Source: Alnus glutinosa (Eukaryota; Streptophyta; Magnoliopsida; Fagales; Betulaceae). From it: a stretch of 64,000 bases of DNA. The notes under the pieces were generated by a model, which made no database searches, was not told the origin of the DNA, and saw only the letters and a list, made by a program, of their open reading frames with translations. Where the stretch lies: NCBI RefSeq assembly GCF_958979055.1, contig NC_084887.1, forward strand, positions 38,691,120 through 38,755,119. The letters are read 5' to 3'. The translations under genes were made by a program, and so were the position numbers. Below are positions 35,291 to 46,358 of the stretch, in pieces (positions within the stretch are counted from its first letter, which is position 1; each line of letters begins with the position of its first letter).

Positions 35291-38200
35291 TCAATAAGGG
35301 TGGTCATTAATTATATGTATATATAAGCAGGCCTGGTGACCAACATACCAATTACCAGGGTGGTTGTTGAAAAAAATGAAAAAATCTGTATTTCTTAAAT
35401 TTATTGATTTTGGGCCGGAGACCATATACGATGGAATATGACAATGGAAAAACATGGCATTTTTTTTTTTTTTTTTTTTTTTTATCATTTTTCTTGTACG
35501 TGGCTTTAAGTGCTAGTTAAAGAGTTAAGTTATGTGATTATTGGTCTGTTCACTATTATTGCCTTTTTTTTTCTTTTTCTTTTTTTTTTTCTTTTTTTAA
35601 AGCCATTTCTCTCAAACGGCACTAAACCATAATTTTAATGCCACTTAATTTGAAAGCAACATATATAAAATTTATATCGTTTATTTACGAGCGACACAAA
35701 TTATAAAATTTGTACCATTTTCATGTAAACGACATAAATTTATGCCTCTATTAGTCAAGAGGAGGTGCCTTCGTTCCATCCAACCTTTTCCATTTGATTC
35801 CTTGAAGGTACGCGGTTTAGTGAGATGGAGATCACAATATATAATATATTGAGATATTATTGTAAGTTTAATATTATGAATTTAAATTCAACCCTATTAT
35901 ATTAACTAATCACGTTTATCACGTACATATGAGATTGATTTTTTTTTTTTATTTTTATTTTTTAAATGTTGGTGTATATTCAATAGGACATGATTGATAA
36001 TATAATATACCACTTATAGAATGAGTGATGCGTGAATATGAATATATATATATATATATGATGGTCCCATTAAATTCTTTACAGTGAGATCACAATATAT
36101 ATATACTTAGATATTAGAAGTTTAAATGTATTATAATTTTATGAAATTTGTAAAAATACTTAATATTTGAATCTTTAAAAAAAAATTATATATTTTTTTT
36201 AAAGAAATAAACACGGGTATTTAGAAATTTTGATTGAATTTTATAGAAAATTCTAACAGATGAGCCCTAATTGAGATTTTCTAAAATATAAATATTTTAA
36301 ATTGACGTTTTGAAATTTGGATATTTTTTTAAAAAAAAAAAAAGAGTAGAAAGTTGGATAGCTTTAAGTGAACTTATTCATTTTTCTTTTTAATAATAAG
36401 TAAGCTGATTTCAATATTCCAAAATCCATAGTTAGAGAGAGAGGGATATCATATATCATTATTTGTTATTGTTTATATATTTTTTTTATTCTTTACTTGT
36501 CTTGCTGGGGTTTAAATCTCTGCGCTGTGGCAGGCAGAGGCAGCAAGCTTTTAGCTATACCATCCATGGCAGCCACTGGAGCTTATATTTTTCCAGCCAA
36601 TTTATCGTCGGTTTTCTGCATGGATGCGACGTCGTCATCCGTCAAAAAGTCCAAACCCAAGCAGATTTCGTTCTCGCACTCGCCTCGGTGATCTGCCGTT
36701 TCCACGGAACAACCGCTAACGACAGCGACTACGAAGATGAGTAGTTTCTCGGGGAGTAAAAGGCTGGAGAAGCGTGAAGAAGCTGAGCCGGTAACGGCAA
36801 CAATGTCTAAGAATCCGGCGGTGGAGTGTGGGAGCTTGAGGGATTACTTCGAGCGGTCGAAGGAGTTGCTCAGCAGATCGGACGGCGGTCTGCCTCGGTG
36901 GTTCACGGCCTTGGAGTGCGGCCCTCCAATGACTAACTCTCCTCTGCTCCTCTTTTTGCCTGGTTACCCTCATACACCAATCTTTCTTTACCTCATTTCA
37001 GTGATAGGCCGGTTTTTCATTTCGGACATCATTCGAAGATTATATTTCTCTCATTTTATAGTGAAAACATTTTCCAGGAAATGATTTTCTTTTGCGGTCA
37101 AAAAAAATATATCCATTTTCTCTCCTGTCCTTTTCCTATTTTTGTATTTTTCAAAATGGACAAAAATTTCCTTTCCTACAAACTACCCTATAAATTGACA
37201 TGCGTATTGCGTACTTAACATGCATGTCCTTAAAATTGACATATGCCCTATAAATTTGAGTTTAAATTGCTGAAATCTTGGGGTTTGGACTTATGTCAAT
37301 AAATTTTATCTTAAAAATCATGGTGGAATGCTCTCATATCAAATTTCGCAGAAAGTTTGTCGAAAAAATTTACTTTAATACAAAAAAATTTTATCTTAAA
37401 AATTGCATTTCGGTTCGGGTCCTAGGGTACCGGCCGCTCCCCACACCCGGCGACCTTTGGGGTGGCGCGCATTCACCACTTTTCTATTTTTATTTTTATT
37501 TTTAAAATAAATTTTTAAGTTTTATTTATTTATATTTTTAATAAATTTATATATTTTTATTATGATCGACACCTGTCGTTATATTGTTGGCGTTAACGTG
37601 GCGCTTAATGGAATTTGACTCGAATGAGCGATTCGTAAATTAAGCTAACTACAGGAATCTCTGAATTAATTTTGATACTAGAGGAAGCAATTTATAATTT
37701 AGACTAATCACAATGATTAATAATGTAATTTTTCCCTTAATTATATTTTTCTTCTATATGAGATAGCACTCGTTAAATGCTATTTTTACTTTGAACTTTA
37801 CAGGGATTGCTGGCGATGGACTTGGACTTATTAAGCAACATCAGAGACTTGGAAAGTAAATATTCACTCAAATTTCATTTCACTCAACAATGAGTAGTAG
37901 TGTCATTTTGTTTTCCTCCCTTTGAGTTGTTGCATATAATTCAAGTCATGGAGAATTTAAAAGCAACTTGTCATCCATTGAATTCTCCACTAGCTATATA
38001 TATATCATCCAAAAAAAAAAAAAAACTGTTAGCTAATATATAGTGTGTGTATATATAATGTTGGATGATTTATGATTTTCTTTTCTCCCCTTGAATGAAG
38101 GATTTTTGAGATGTGGTGCTTTCACATTCCAGTTGTGGATCGAACACCCTTTACAGATCCTCTCTCTCTCTCTCTCTCAGACCTTGCTCGCTATTTACTA

Positions 38201-39170
38201 TACCTTTTGGTTACGTACAACTTACATGCATGCATGCATGCAGGGTGCGGAGGCAGGGGTCGAGAGGGGTCAAATGCCCCCCTCACCTCCTAAAATTTTT
38301 TCCTACTCTTAGAATTTTTTATTTTTTATTTTTTTTTCTAGAGTCCTAGTTGCCCACCCTAAAAAACTCATCAAGGGGAAAATATTTTCTAAGGATCGAA
38401 TTTCATGAATCACACTACTACCTACCATTTTTTCACTGGCTTTTTACCTAAAACCAGTCACTATAGTAGCTGCCAGAGGTTGAAGACGACATTTTCTTAT
38501 TCTGATAAAACACACCGTTTTGTTCAAAAAAAAAAAACAAAACGTTGGTTTGGACTTTGTAGGACACGTCTATGACTTACAAAAAAAAAAAAAGAGCTAT
38601 GCCCGGCGAATTATTCTAGCCGTCTAACTAATGTCCAACTTATGTCCAACTCTGCTGACGTGGCACCACGCCACGTCAGCCATCATTTAAAAAAAAAAAA
38701 AAAAAAAAAATTTCAAAATCAGCGTGAAAACGATTTCAGTATACCTATACCCATTTCACCATTTTCCCCCAAACCCATTTTCCCCCCAAATCTCTTCCTC
38801 CCTCAACCCCATCTACCGCCACCCACGACCACCACCACCGTCGAACACCCACGAGCCCTCCATCAGTACGAACGTACAGCAGCACGTCGGCTCCATCTCC
38901 ATCTCCGTCTCCATCTCCGGATCCAGCTCCATCTCCATCTCCGGATCTCCGTGAAGCTCCACCGTTTGTTCTCCATCTCCAGGTAACACTCTCATCGTTG
39001 GAAAAGATCAGACAATTAGGTTCATTGTAATCGTCATTTTCTGTTTGCTTGACTGGAAAACCCAGGAAAAAGAAAAGAAAAATTTCCTACAAAATAGTTC
39101 CTTTCTTTCCCCTGTTTACTAGGCATTTACTGTCTGCAGTTAAAAACAACACATCCAAAAAACCTCTTAC

Positions 39171-39427
39171 CTGGCCCTGGGGATATCAGGATTCCTCTGG
39201 GATTCATCCTATAAAAATGGCAGAAAGAGTAACGGATATGATTATGCTCCTTAGAAAAATTACACAAGACATGCTAAGTGAGATATGCTCCATATAAATT
39301 GTTCACGGCCCAAAATACCATCATGTAGATAAGCAAACAACAATATCAGTCCTTACCTTTTCAAGTCCTCCACTGTTATTTCATCATTCCGGTAAACTTC
39401 AAAGTAACATCCTATCTCTCCCACATA
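39171..39427 (-). pseudogene. Captured fragment of anthranilate synthase beta subunit
   Basis: On the minus strand two exon-like segments with correct splice borders are visible. The segment 39427-39357 encodes YVGEIGCYFEVYRNDEITVE then DLKR, and the segment 39208-39171 encodes MNPRGILISPGPG. Across the 71-base and 38-base segments the frame is kept, joining as ...DLKR-MNPRGILISPGPG. This is the glutamine amidotransferase (TrpG/ASB) stretch that in plants reads close to MGELGCHFEVYRNDELTVEE and NPRGVLISPGPG. The later exons with the catalytic Cys and His-Glu are absent, because the left TIR follows. It is a transduplicated fragment, not a working gene. Confidence 0.8.
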
Positions 39428-40233
39428 CTTCAGAATGAACAAAAAGGTATATATTAGACTAATAGTTTCTTTTTTCTAAATACAATCAATAAAAGATAGT
39501 ACGAGAATTATATAGCAAATTGTTTACAAAGAAGTAACTTTACACTATAACTGACTTTTCATAATGTAAACTCCCATTCCCATGAAAAGAAAAAGCAGAA
39601 AAGCCTCTACAATATTAACAAGTACTTCAACTTGTTCAGAAGAGCGAGAATGGATTAGCTGATTATGCAGATAAGTGAAAGGATATGGGACTAGTTAACT
39701 ATTTTTTTTATAACTGTACAAAGGAATTTATAACTAATTTCAAGTGAAACAACAAATTAGAGATTGAGGTCTTTTTCTTTTTCTCCTTTACTTTTTCTCT
39801 TGCCTGTTATTCGTCCTCTATTATCTTGCCTGTTATTCGTCCTCTTTTTCTCCTTTACTTTTTTTTTTTTTTTTTTGTGTTTTCCAATATATTTTTTTTA
39901 AATCGCCATTTATTTGTTCAATTATCTTTTGTTCATCTAAAGTGACATCACAGGGTTTCATCTAGTTTCTGACCAATCAAAGAATGAGAATGATCATGAT
40001 GGTTTTATTATGAATGAGGTGAATGATGAGGGGTCGAGTTTGTTTTGAAGTTTTGTTGGCTTTGTGTTATGGGTTCTGTTTGTTGGGTATGGTGAGTCCA
40101 TTTGATTGATGAAACTCTATATTGGGAAGAGGATTTGGTGTATGTGTGGTTGACTCTAAACTGAAGGATTGGTTGTTAAATAGGCAGTAATAAACATATA
40201 CAATTTATTATTTTCATTTATATACAATTGAAA

Positions 40234-40398
40234 AAACTTCCAGAAAAATTTGGATCACATTCACAGTACCATGCCATTAAGAGTGCCGTACGAAGTTGTG
40301 TGTATGAATCTCAGACATGCGATGAATTTGATGTAAATTGGCAAAGGCTACTTGATTGTTATAATTTGAGGGATAATGCATGGTTGCGTGGGTTATAA
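40234..40398 (+). pseudogene. FAR1/MuDR-type transposase relic
   Basis: An open stretch of 54 codons ending in TAA reads KLPEKFGSHSQYHAIKSAVR, then CVYESQTCDEFDVNWQRLLD and YNLRDNAWLRGL. It matches the region of FHY3/FAR1 and MULE transposases that follows the WHI...KLPE motif (H.QYH.IK...V.D..T.DEFE..W......L.DN.WL..L). The rest of the transposase is gone. It fits the long-TIR element that contains it. Confidence 0.75.
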
Positions 40399-40946
40399 TG
40401 ATGTTGATACTGTATATAATGTTTTTATCATATTTTGCAGGGATCTCAAATCCTGCAGAATCATGTTGTGCCTCGTTTTTCCAACGAAAGTTGATTTTCT
40501 AGTTCTCACTTTTTATATTAATGTAAGGTTTTGATGTCTTATATCTAACCTATAAACATAAACATTTTGATTCAAAATCATACTCAATAAGAAGCATATA
40601 AAGTTGCGTGTAATAGACTGTACTAATGCTTGTAAACAGTATATAGGTAAGAAGTTTCTTTTTTTGGAAACAATGCTTGTGAAAATGGACAGTAACTAAT
40701 GCTTGTTAACAATATTTAATACAAATATTAAGAAGGGTAAGACGCTTTAACCATGGAATGTGAAAATGGCTAGTGCTTTGTGTGAATAAGGGCAAACTTA
40801 TCATCCAAGACAGTTTGGAGTTTTGGTTTTAAGATTAGCTTCAGGATTTCAGTTACTGCTATATATAGGATATACTAAAAGTGGTACCATAACTATTATT
40901 TTCTATTTGCTTTCTAGGTTGCTAAGTTTTAATTCTAATTTTTCAG

Positions 40947-41092
40947 ATGAAGCTGCTAGAGCTTTGCACCATGCTACAACAGTCTCAGTAATAAGGTGTA
41001 CCCCAGATTCCTTCGAGGATGCATAGGCTGAGAAATACATGTCAAGCGTACCGAAGAGATTCCAAGATCTGAGATATGATGTTTCATCTTGA
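40947..41092 (+). pseudogene. Possible captured exon, family unknown
   Basis: After a good acceptor (TAATTTTTCAG) the frame reads DEAARALHHATTVSVIRCTP, DSFEDA, a TAG, then AEKYMSSVPKRFQDLRYDVS and a TGA. The composition looks protein-like and the frame is kept on both sides of one nonsense codon, as in a decayed terminal exon. I do not recognise the family. It lies inside the Mutator-like element. Confidence 0.4.
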
Positions 41093-42460
41093 GATGTAAT
41101 TAGGGTACTAGCCTTTAACTGAAGGGTTCAAACACAATTGTTAAGTCAACAAAGGACATCTGTATGTGCATGGATCTCTATTTTGCGAGGATAGGTAGAA
41201 TGTGTCCTTTATCTTTTTGTGCAATGTGATAAGAAGAGTTAAAAAAAAATCATGCTTTTCAAAATTGGCTTTATTTCTTGGATATTATCTTTCTCTAGGT
41301 TGACAATTCGAGGGAGATATAAATCTTTTTGCCTGGTTAATTTACTTAAAATATGCCAAGCATCTTAGCAACAATGAAATGATGCAAATTTATATCGATT
41401 TTGGTTTCTACTCTTATGTGAAAATGCTGTTCTGAGTTTCTACCAAAAAATTAAAAAAATCAGTTGATTTGTTATTCTAATGTGTTATCAAAGGGATTAG
41501 GTCAAGTTGACCAGATATCGAGTAGTGACAGAAATTTTTTATTCAATTTTAAGCCATAGATTAGGACTTCCACATTTTATTCAAGCCATTTTGGAAAGAA
41601 ATACTTTAAGAATCTACATGCCCAAAGAGTTGTGCTTCACATGATACACCTAATAAGAGCAAAATCAAAATTTTAAAAGACAGGTATCTCCATGGTCTGT
41701 CATTGATCTCAAACAAGACATTTAGCATTCTTTTCTAGTGCCTTCTTTATAAAGTTCAGCATCAACTTAAAAACATTCAATTTTGCAAAAGTAGATAAAA
41801 AGTGTGATGACTTAATGGGAGGCCGCAAGGCAACAGCTACAGGCTTAATCCAAAAAGTGAGATGACCATAAAATACTCAAGAATAACATTAGCCGATGTC
41901 CTTTATATTTGTATGAATCTCCAGCTACAGGCTTATGCATAGCTCACTCTCTTAACTTTAGAAAATAACACTGCCCCCAAAATCCAAGGCATCTTCCAAA
42001 TTCTACTTTTCCTGCACAAAGCCATATCAACAAGCCAATTAGGCAATTACTGGACTATCAAATTCAAATTGGAGGACGTAAAATTGGCCTAAAAAAATGA
42101 TTTCAAATTAACAAATAAAGCATGTGATTCCAAGCTCCCTAGAAAATATAACTACCATTCTCAATATCATAGTTTACAATACATAACGTGAAGCTAAATT
42201 TCTAAAACAAATTGACATGACTACACCAACTTCACTCGAGAGAGGTAAACATGTTTTGGTGCAACTTTTCTGGATGGCAAGACAAACTTAATGCTGGTTT
42301 AATGGGTAATTAACACATCAAACTTCTTTTCCCTGCTCAAAATAATGTGGTAAAAATGGAAATTAAAATAGTTCAATCCTAAACAATCACTGTGGAAATG
42401 CTGGAAGTTGCATTCATCTTCAGTGAGTGCTCAGGGACATAGGCAAGACCTGTTATGCCA

Positions 42461-42690
42461 GAAAGTAAATTTCCATAAGAACTTCAGCGCTTGTGGTTAG
42501 CTTTTTGGATTAACATTTGAGGAGAACTATCATAAAAGTACAGCCGTTTCTAGGTAGCAACAGTAAGAAGTAATAATCAAGTTACAGAAAGTAAGCTTCC
42601 ATAAGAACTTCAGCGCTTGTGGTTAGTTTTTTGGATTAACATTTGAGGATAACCATCAGAAAAGTACAACCGTTTCAAGGGAGCAACAGG
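42461..42690. repeat. 126-bp tandem duplication inside the MULE
   Basis: The segment starting GAAAGTAAATTTCCATAAGA at 42461 recurs at 42587 with about 90 percent identity over about 105 bases (shared CTTCAGCGCTTGTGGTTAG and GGATTAACATTTGAGGA). A local tandem duplication in the element's interior. No coding meaning is seen. Confidence 0.85.
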
Positions 42691-43783
42691 ACATAGTAAA
42701 ATGCTTTGATCACATACAGATAAATGTCCCTACGTGATAATGACCAATTTCAGAATAAATGTCCCTGCGTGTAATTTTGTCAAACAATTGGACTGCCCAT
42801 CAACAGAGGAAATAAGAGAATGACACAGTGAATAAGAGAAGCAAATGACTGAATGAGCAAGCACCATCAACAAAGGAAATAAGAGAACAAACTTCCATGA
42901 ATAATCGGGCTAACACAGTGAATGTTCACCGGCCAGCTATATTTGAAATATATTTTTTGAACTAATATCTGCATATGCCCAACAACATTAGAGCCACATA
43001 AATCATATCAGCTTTTAGGAAGAAAAATTTAAGATATCAAAGCTGATTTCAATCAGACCCATCGTAACTAGGTGATACATTAAATAAATAGAGAAAAGCC
43101 TCATGGAAAATAGGACTAGCAGATTCATACCCAAAAAGGAAAAACCAGAAAACAAGATAAGCAATGCAAACATATGATATCTCACCCAAAAACAACTAAA
43201 AAACTGGATCTGGAGAGAAAATCAAAAGGAATAACCGAAAAAAAAAAAACTAAGAAAACCATAAGGTGGATGGGCTCGTCGGCGGTGGTGGTGGTTCGGC
43301 TGGGGTTGCTCGTGGCGGTTCGGTGGTTGGGTTGTCGGATCGTCAGAGCCGAACCGGAGATGGAGAACGAACAGTGGAGCTGGCCGGAGATCCGGAGATG
43401 GAGATGGAGCTGGACCACTGGTCGAGATGAAGCAAATGGCCGGAGATTGGGAGATGCTGCTGTACGTCCATATCGATGGCGGGCTCGTGGGTGTTCGACG
43501 GTGGTGGTGGTCGTGGGTGGCGGTAGATGGGTTGAGGGAGGAGATGAAGAGAGGGAGAGAGGGAGGAAGAGATTTGGGGGGAAAATGATGAAATGGGTAT
43601 ACTGAAATCGTTTTCACGCTTATTTTGAATTTTTTTTATTTTTTTTAAATGATGGATGACGTGGCATGGTGCCACATCGGCAAAGTTGGACATAGGTTGG
43701 ACATTAGTTAGACGGATAGAATTACTCCTGCCCGGCCGGTCCAAGAGCGTGGCCCTCTAGGCTCTAATTAAAGCATGATCCAG

Positions 43784-43788
<5 letters not shown>

Positions 43789-43825
<37 letters not shown>
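43789..43825. repeat. AT microsatellite
   Basis: About 18 uninterrupted AT units just outside the right end of the Mutator-like element. Confidence 0.9.
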
Positions 43826-43827
<2 letters not shown>

Positions 43828-46187
43828 TGACAGATAGCTTTCGATACTTTTTGGTCTAAAGTAATGAGACACGTTTGTAAAGTAATAATTTAACCTTTTT
43901 TGATAAAAAAAGAAAAAAGAAAGAAAAAAATGGTCTTAGGCGTTTTGCTTAGCCAACTTCTTGTTAAGATAGGTTAGAAAGCAGTCACGATACTTGTATA
44001 TGTTGATTTTTTTAAAAAAAAACATAAAAAATTAAGACTTAGCTTAGCCGACTTTTCTTAGACAGTCGAATGTGAGATTAATGAATAAATTATTGTTTGG
44101 GTATGTATATTGAGAATGATATATTTAAGACTATCAGCAATGAAGAAATTATACAGCGATTTTAAGGTATGAAGACATGTTGAAGACAACTAAATAAATT
44201 TAAAAACTATGTATGACAAAATAAATTGTAAGTTACATTTATATATTTATTTATTGTGTTAGTTTTATCTTTTAATATTTTTATTTATTTTTTATTAACT
44301 TTAGATGTGTTTTTATAAAAATGAAAAAAGAAAATTATTGACCCCCCTCAATTAAAATCTTGACTCCCCCACTACATCCACGAATCTGATTAATTAATCA
44401 CTATATATGAACTTTCTTGCACATATGTTTCAGAAATTGTGAAAATAGTTGAAAGAACAGTTAGGTCAGAGAACCATCGTTCACCAAATAGACCCATATA
44501 TCGATCTTGTTGGAGAATCTTTCGGAGGATGCCTTGCTCTGGCCGTGGCAGCCCTTAATCCAGATATTGATCTTGTGCTAATTTTGGCTAACCCAGGTAA
44601 TATAATTAACATGTTTGTCGGTCTCTTTTATATTTAGTGTTCAGTTCCACGCCTAATTGGTACCTACTGTTTTGTTTGCAGCTACGTCATTTAGCCGGTC
44701 TCATCTGCAACCCCTAATACCATTACTGGATCTTATGCCAGACAAGCTCCCTCACATGTTGAGTTCAATGAATGTCCATTTAGGTTTGCTTTAATTTCCT
44801 TGTTCTTGTACGTCGTTTCCAAAAATAGTAAGTGTGTATATATTCTCACTTGACACCAGCAATTTGTACCTACAATGTCCATTTAGGTGATCCTTTGAGG
44901 ATGATGATAAAGACTGTGGTTAAGGGACTTCCTTTTCAACAAAAAATTGGAGAGCTATCACATGATCTTGCTGCAATTTCATCTTATCTCTCCGTATGGG
45001 TTCACATGATCAGTACTCGACAAGCAATATTATTGATGAGGCTCACCATTCTTATATACATTGTTAAAATTAATTGCTTCTAGATCTAAACTGTTCGTAC
45101 ATATAGAGTGCTTATCTTCGAGATTTGTGTAGGAATTTAAAATACGAGAATAAAAGCGGAAGCAAGAAAGCGAAAATAGGGATGAGGATTCAAGTGTGGT
45201 TTAGTGTTAGACACTTACGTCCATTATTATGAATAGTTCCTAGGGCTAGATTATGCTCATTAACTTATTTGTCTACAATACAAAGATACATATTTATAGG
45301 GTTTAGAATAAATACAAGTATGCTAATCAAATCCTTATGATTTGATTACAATCCCAATATATTTTATTATAATTAACTCGTAAATAGAAAATATTATATA
45401 TTTTCAATATCAATCAAATAGGGAATATACAGAAAATATTATATATTTTCCGTATATTCTAACACGTATAAACAATATAGATAAACATTTTTTTTTAAAA
45501 AAAAAAAATTGGTTTGAATTAGTAAAACAAAATGGGTTGTTCTTTTACGTGTGTCGAAGCAAAACTAGTGCACACCTATTTTTCATACAAAAAAATTCAT
45601 TTAAATTTTTCTCCTGTATCAGTACAATTTTATAACAATTTAAAAGGTTTTTATACAAAAAATAGCAGTGGACTGAGAAAAAGAAATTCTGCAATTGAAT
45701 TATTTGAATATGTCAAGGATTCTTGTCTCAGCAATTAAGTTTTATAATGCTTTGCATTTACATGTGCCCCCCATGTGAGTCAGCTCAATTAATTAATGGA
45801 CTTCTGTTGGGAGTTCATATTCTTTCTCACGTTAATAATTAATTGATTTTTGTTAAAGATGTTGGTAATTGAATTCTCAGATTTTGGCTGATATCTTACC
45901 GAGAGAAACACTTCGATGGAAGCTGCAAATGCTTAAATCAGCTTCAGCAGTTTCCAATTCACTCCTCCATAATGTGAAAGCCTTAACATTGATAATTACC
46001 AGGTTCTTATTCTTTGCTGTAATCCAACCCATTCGATATACTTAAAAATCCATTCTCCTCATAATATTTAACTTGTTTTGATCTTGTAATTCTTTCAAGA
46101 ATGAATCAATTAAGTTTACTCTCTTATTTTAGTGGAAAAGATCAGTTGTTACCTAGTCAAGAAGAAGGAAAAAGACTATTTCGTGAA

Positions 46188-46358
46188 GGGAAATGCTCTA
46201 GTTCCCAACTTTTTATCCCAAAAAGTGGTTCCCAAATGATGTGTCATCATCCCATGAGATGATGACACATATCCCAAAATGATAAATCACATGAGATTGT
46301 GACACATCATTTGGGAACCAAATTTTGGGAAAAAAATTTGGGATGTGTAGCACTCCTC
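46188..46358. mobile_element. 171-bp MITE inserted in exon 8 of PES copy A
   Basis: Flanked by a perfect 9-bp duplication TTTCGTGAA at 46179-46187 and 46359-46367, with ends GGGAAATGCTCTAGTTCCC and GGGATGTGTAGCACTCCTC roughly inverted and internal arms that pair (GATGTGTCATCATC / GATGATGACACAT). Copy B has the uninterrupted exon. The net gain is 180 nt, a multiple of three, but the element supplies an in-frame TGA. Confidence 0.9.

Larger units (their letters stand above)
38601..43742. mobile_element. Mutator-like element with long TIRs (Pack-MULE)
   Basis: Long terminal inverted repeats: 38601-38982 on the left and about 43355-43742 on the right. Both carry, in opposite orientation, CCGTCTAACTAATGTCCAAC, GCGTGAAAACGATTTCAGTA and a CCACCGTCGAACACCCACGA stretch. 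TIRs of ~385 bp are characteristic of MULEs. Flanks AAGAGCTAT and AAGAGCGTG (38592-38600, 43743-43751) agree at six of nine bases, a weak 9-bp duplication. The interior contains a FAR1/MuDR-type transposase relic and two captured anthranilate synthase exons. Open frames inside the TIRs (for example 43174-43605) come from the repeat. Confidence 0.8.
38242..44380. mobile_element. Outer transposon insertion in intron 3 of PES copy A
   Basis: In copy B the site reads continuously CATGCATGCATGAATCTGAT (52964-52983). In copy A the two halves are 6.1 kb apart. The outer sequence starts GGGTGCGGAGGCAGGGGTCG and ends CCCCCACTACATCCAC, whose reverse complement begins GTGGATGTAGTGGGGG. These loosely inverted G-rich ends are familiar from plant DNA-transposon remnants, but I cannot assign a superfamily. 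The Mutator-like element at 38601-43742 lies inside it. Confidence 0.7.

Noticed and set aside
43174..43605. 143-codon open frame
   Set aside because: Lies in the right TIR of the Mutator-like element; composition follows the GGTGG repeat, and a counterpart appears inverted in the left TIR.
45120..45480. Shared block in intron 6 of PES copies A and B as a recent LTR insertion
   Set aside because: It is present in both copies at the same place, so it predates the duplication, and no LTR pair or target duplication was found.
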